Shown piece after piece: positions 62,923-64,000 of a DNA stretch of 64,000 bases. The stretch's first letter is position 1, and the number at the start of each line of letters is the position of its first letter. Both the position numbers and the translations under genes were made by a program. The stretch is from NCBI RefSeq assembly GCF_040215105.1, contig NZ_CP157875.1, forward strand, positions 593,501 through 657,500. The letters are read 5' to 3'. The notes below the pieces were generated by a model. The model had not been told where the DNA came from. It worked only from the letters and a program-made list of their open reading frames with translations, and made no database searches. The DNA is from Aeromonas veronii (GTDB taxonomy: Bacteria > Pseudomonadota > Gammaproteobacteria > Enterobacterales > Aeromonadaceae).

Positions 62923-64000
62923 TCAGGCAAGTTTGAAGGCCTGGATATGGTTGTCCAGCGTCTGGCTGTGGTGCTCCACCAGTTCGGAGGCATCTTTCAG
63001 CTCCCGCAGCACCACCACGGATCCTTCCACCACCTGTTTGACCTGCTCCAGGTTGGCGCTCATCTCCTCGGCCACCGAGCTCTGCTGCTCGGAGGCGGCG
63101 GCGATCTGGCGGTTCATGTCGGCCACGCCCTGTACCCGCTGCACTATGGTGGCGAGCTGATCGCCAGCCTGGGTCACCTGCTCCACCCCCTTGTCCGCCT
63201 GCTGCACGCTCTGGGCCATCAGGCCGACGGCCTGGCGGGCATTGCCTTGCAACTGCTCGATCATCTTCTGGATCTCGACGGTGGCGGCCTGGGCCCGGTT
63301 GGCGAGCTCCCGCACCTCGGAGGCGACCACGGCGAAGCCGCGTCCCGCCTCACCGGCGCGGGCGGCCTCGATGGCGGCGTTCAGGGCCAGCAGGTTGGTC
63401 TGCTCCGAGATGCTGCGGATGGTGTCCACTACTGAGCCGATACGATCCACCCCGTGCTCCACCTCGTTGACCACGGTGGAGGAGCGCTGGATGTTGTCGG
63501 ACAGGGTATCGATGGTGCTGACGGTGGCGGCCACGCAGCGGCTGCCCTCCTCGGCCAGGGCACTGGCATCGGAGGTGGCATGGGAGGCCTGCTCCGCATG
63601 GGCGGCCACCTCGCGAATGGCGCCGACCATCTGGCTCATGGCGCTCGCCAGCTGTTCAATCTGGGTGAACTCCTCGTTGATCGCCTCGTTGGCCTCTTCC
63701 ATGCAGAGGGTCACCTGGGAGGCGATGTCGTTGAGCTCCTTGCAGGCGACACGCTGGGTGCCGAACACCTCCTTGAGATTCTCCTGGGAGTGGGCCACCG
63801 CCTTGGCGATGTCACCGAATTCGTCGCGGGACTTGAGCAGCACGCTGTGGCTGAGATCCTTGCGGGCGAAGCGCTCGAGCAGCCCCACCAGGTAGTGCAC
63901 CTGTTTGACCATGAGGCGGGAGCCGGTCAGCAGCAGGATGACGAAGATCACCCCCATCAGGGCCGTCTCCATCAGGCCGGTCCAGAGCAGGCGATCGGAG
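62923..64000 (-). CDS. Methyl-accepting chemotaxis protein, 3' part
   Basis: The gene continues past the right edge; 359 codons are visible. A transmembrane helix ([19 protein letters not shown]) is followed by a HAMP-like linker ([20 protein letters not shown]) and a long coiled-coil signalling domain. Its hairpin tip is the conserved [20 protein letters not shown] followed by [20 protein letters not shown], which binds CheA and CheW. Glu/Gln-rich heptads suitable for methylation flank it. The periplasmic sensor lies outside the window, so the ligand cannot be inferred. The end AFKLA carries no CheR-binding pentapeptide. Confidence 0.95.
   Translation of the reverse strand, partial: SDRLLWTGLMETALMGVIFVILLLTGSRLMVKQVHYLVGLLERFARKDLSHSVLLKSRDEFGDIAKAVAHSQENLKEVFGTQRVACKELNDIASQVTLCMEEANEAINEEFTQIEQLASAMSQMVGAIREVAAHAEQASHATSDASALAEEGSRCVAATVSTIDTLSDNIQRSSTVVNEVEHGVDRIGSVVDTIRSISEQTNLLALNAAIEAARAGEAGRGFAVVASEVRELANRAQAATVEIQKMIEQLQGNARQAVGLMAQSVQQADKGVEQVTQAGDQLATIVQRVQGVADMNRQIAAASEQQSSVAEEMSANLEQVKQVVEGSVVVLRELKDASELVEHHSQTLDNHIQAFKLA

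Overview
The window looks like chromosomal DNA of an Aeromonas species. It is a G+C-rich gammaproteobacterial sequence that carries the end of a type II secretion (exe/gsp) operon, an E. coli-like metJ/metBL locus, and an argE/argCBFGH cluster next to ppc. The species call is an inference from gene content; no rRNA gene or tRNA is present to confirm it.

Layout. 1-4473: the tail of the T2SS operon (gspI end, gspJ, K, L, M, N). 4518-11535: an orphan LuxR regulator, tyrS, a LysR regulator divergent from an Old Yellow Enzyme family oxidoreductase, and the housekeeping set yrfG / nudE-cysQ. Three tandem copies of about 108 bp follow the 3' end of the lysR gene. 11948-18690: an HAAAP-type amino-acid transporter, csaA, an AraC regulator, and metJ divergent from metB-metL with an array of MetJ boxes. 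18761-24750: lrgAB with a divergent CidR-like LysR gene, a MocR regulator divergent from an osmC-rhodanese-GNAT run, and ybaK. 24933-28003: a PAS-GAF-GGDEF diguanylate cyclase tail-to-tail with a CSS-EAL phosphodiesterase. 28294-38973: ppc, argE, argCBF, argG, argH, paiB.

39300-45560 is a visibly A+T-rich segment (around 40% G+C by eye, against well over 60% around it). It holds a ToxR/TcpP-like membrane transcription factor with a small membrane partner, divergent from an overlapping three-gene run: a REC-TPR response regulator resembling Vibrio VieB, a CSS-EAL phosphodiesterase and a membrane GGDEF cyclase. This is the most promising candidate for an undescribed signalling module: a membrane one-component switch facing a self-contained c-di-GMP make/break pair.

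46044-51387: a DUF1294 protein and a sugar O-acetyltransferase, then a translationally coupled operon of a PLP threonine-synthase-like enzyme and a complete polar-amino-acid ABC transporter. 51602-56091: a lipoprotein prolyl oligopeptidase and an AsmA protein. 56156-58155: a bufferin-type RiPP cassette (Cys-rich precursor, DUF692 enzyme, DUF2063 partner) with a terminator-like hairpin after the precursor gene. 58522-64000: an SDR oxidoreductase, glnE, a GNAT protein and the 3' part of a chemoreceptor gene.

Intergenic regulatory sequences are unusually readable. They include tandem MetJ boxes, a perfect CRP-type palindrome and a LysR T-N11-A box between lrgA and cidR, direct repeats in front of the MocR gene, and a perfect inverted repeat over the likely ppc promoter. 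No rRNA, tRNA, CRISPR array or insertion sequence was recognised. Many short intrinsic-terminator hairpins separate the transcription units.
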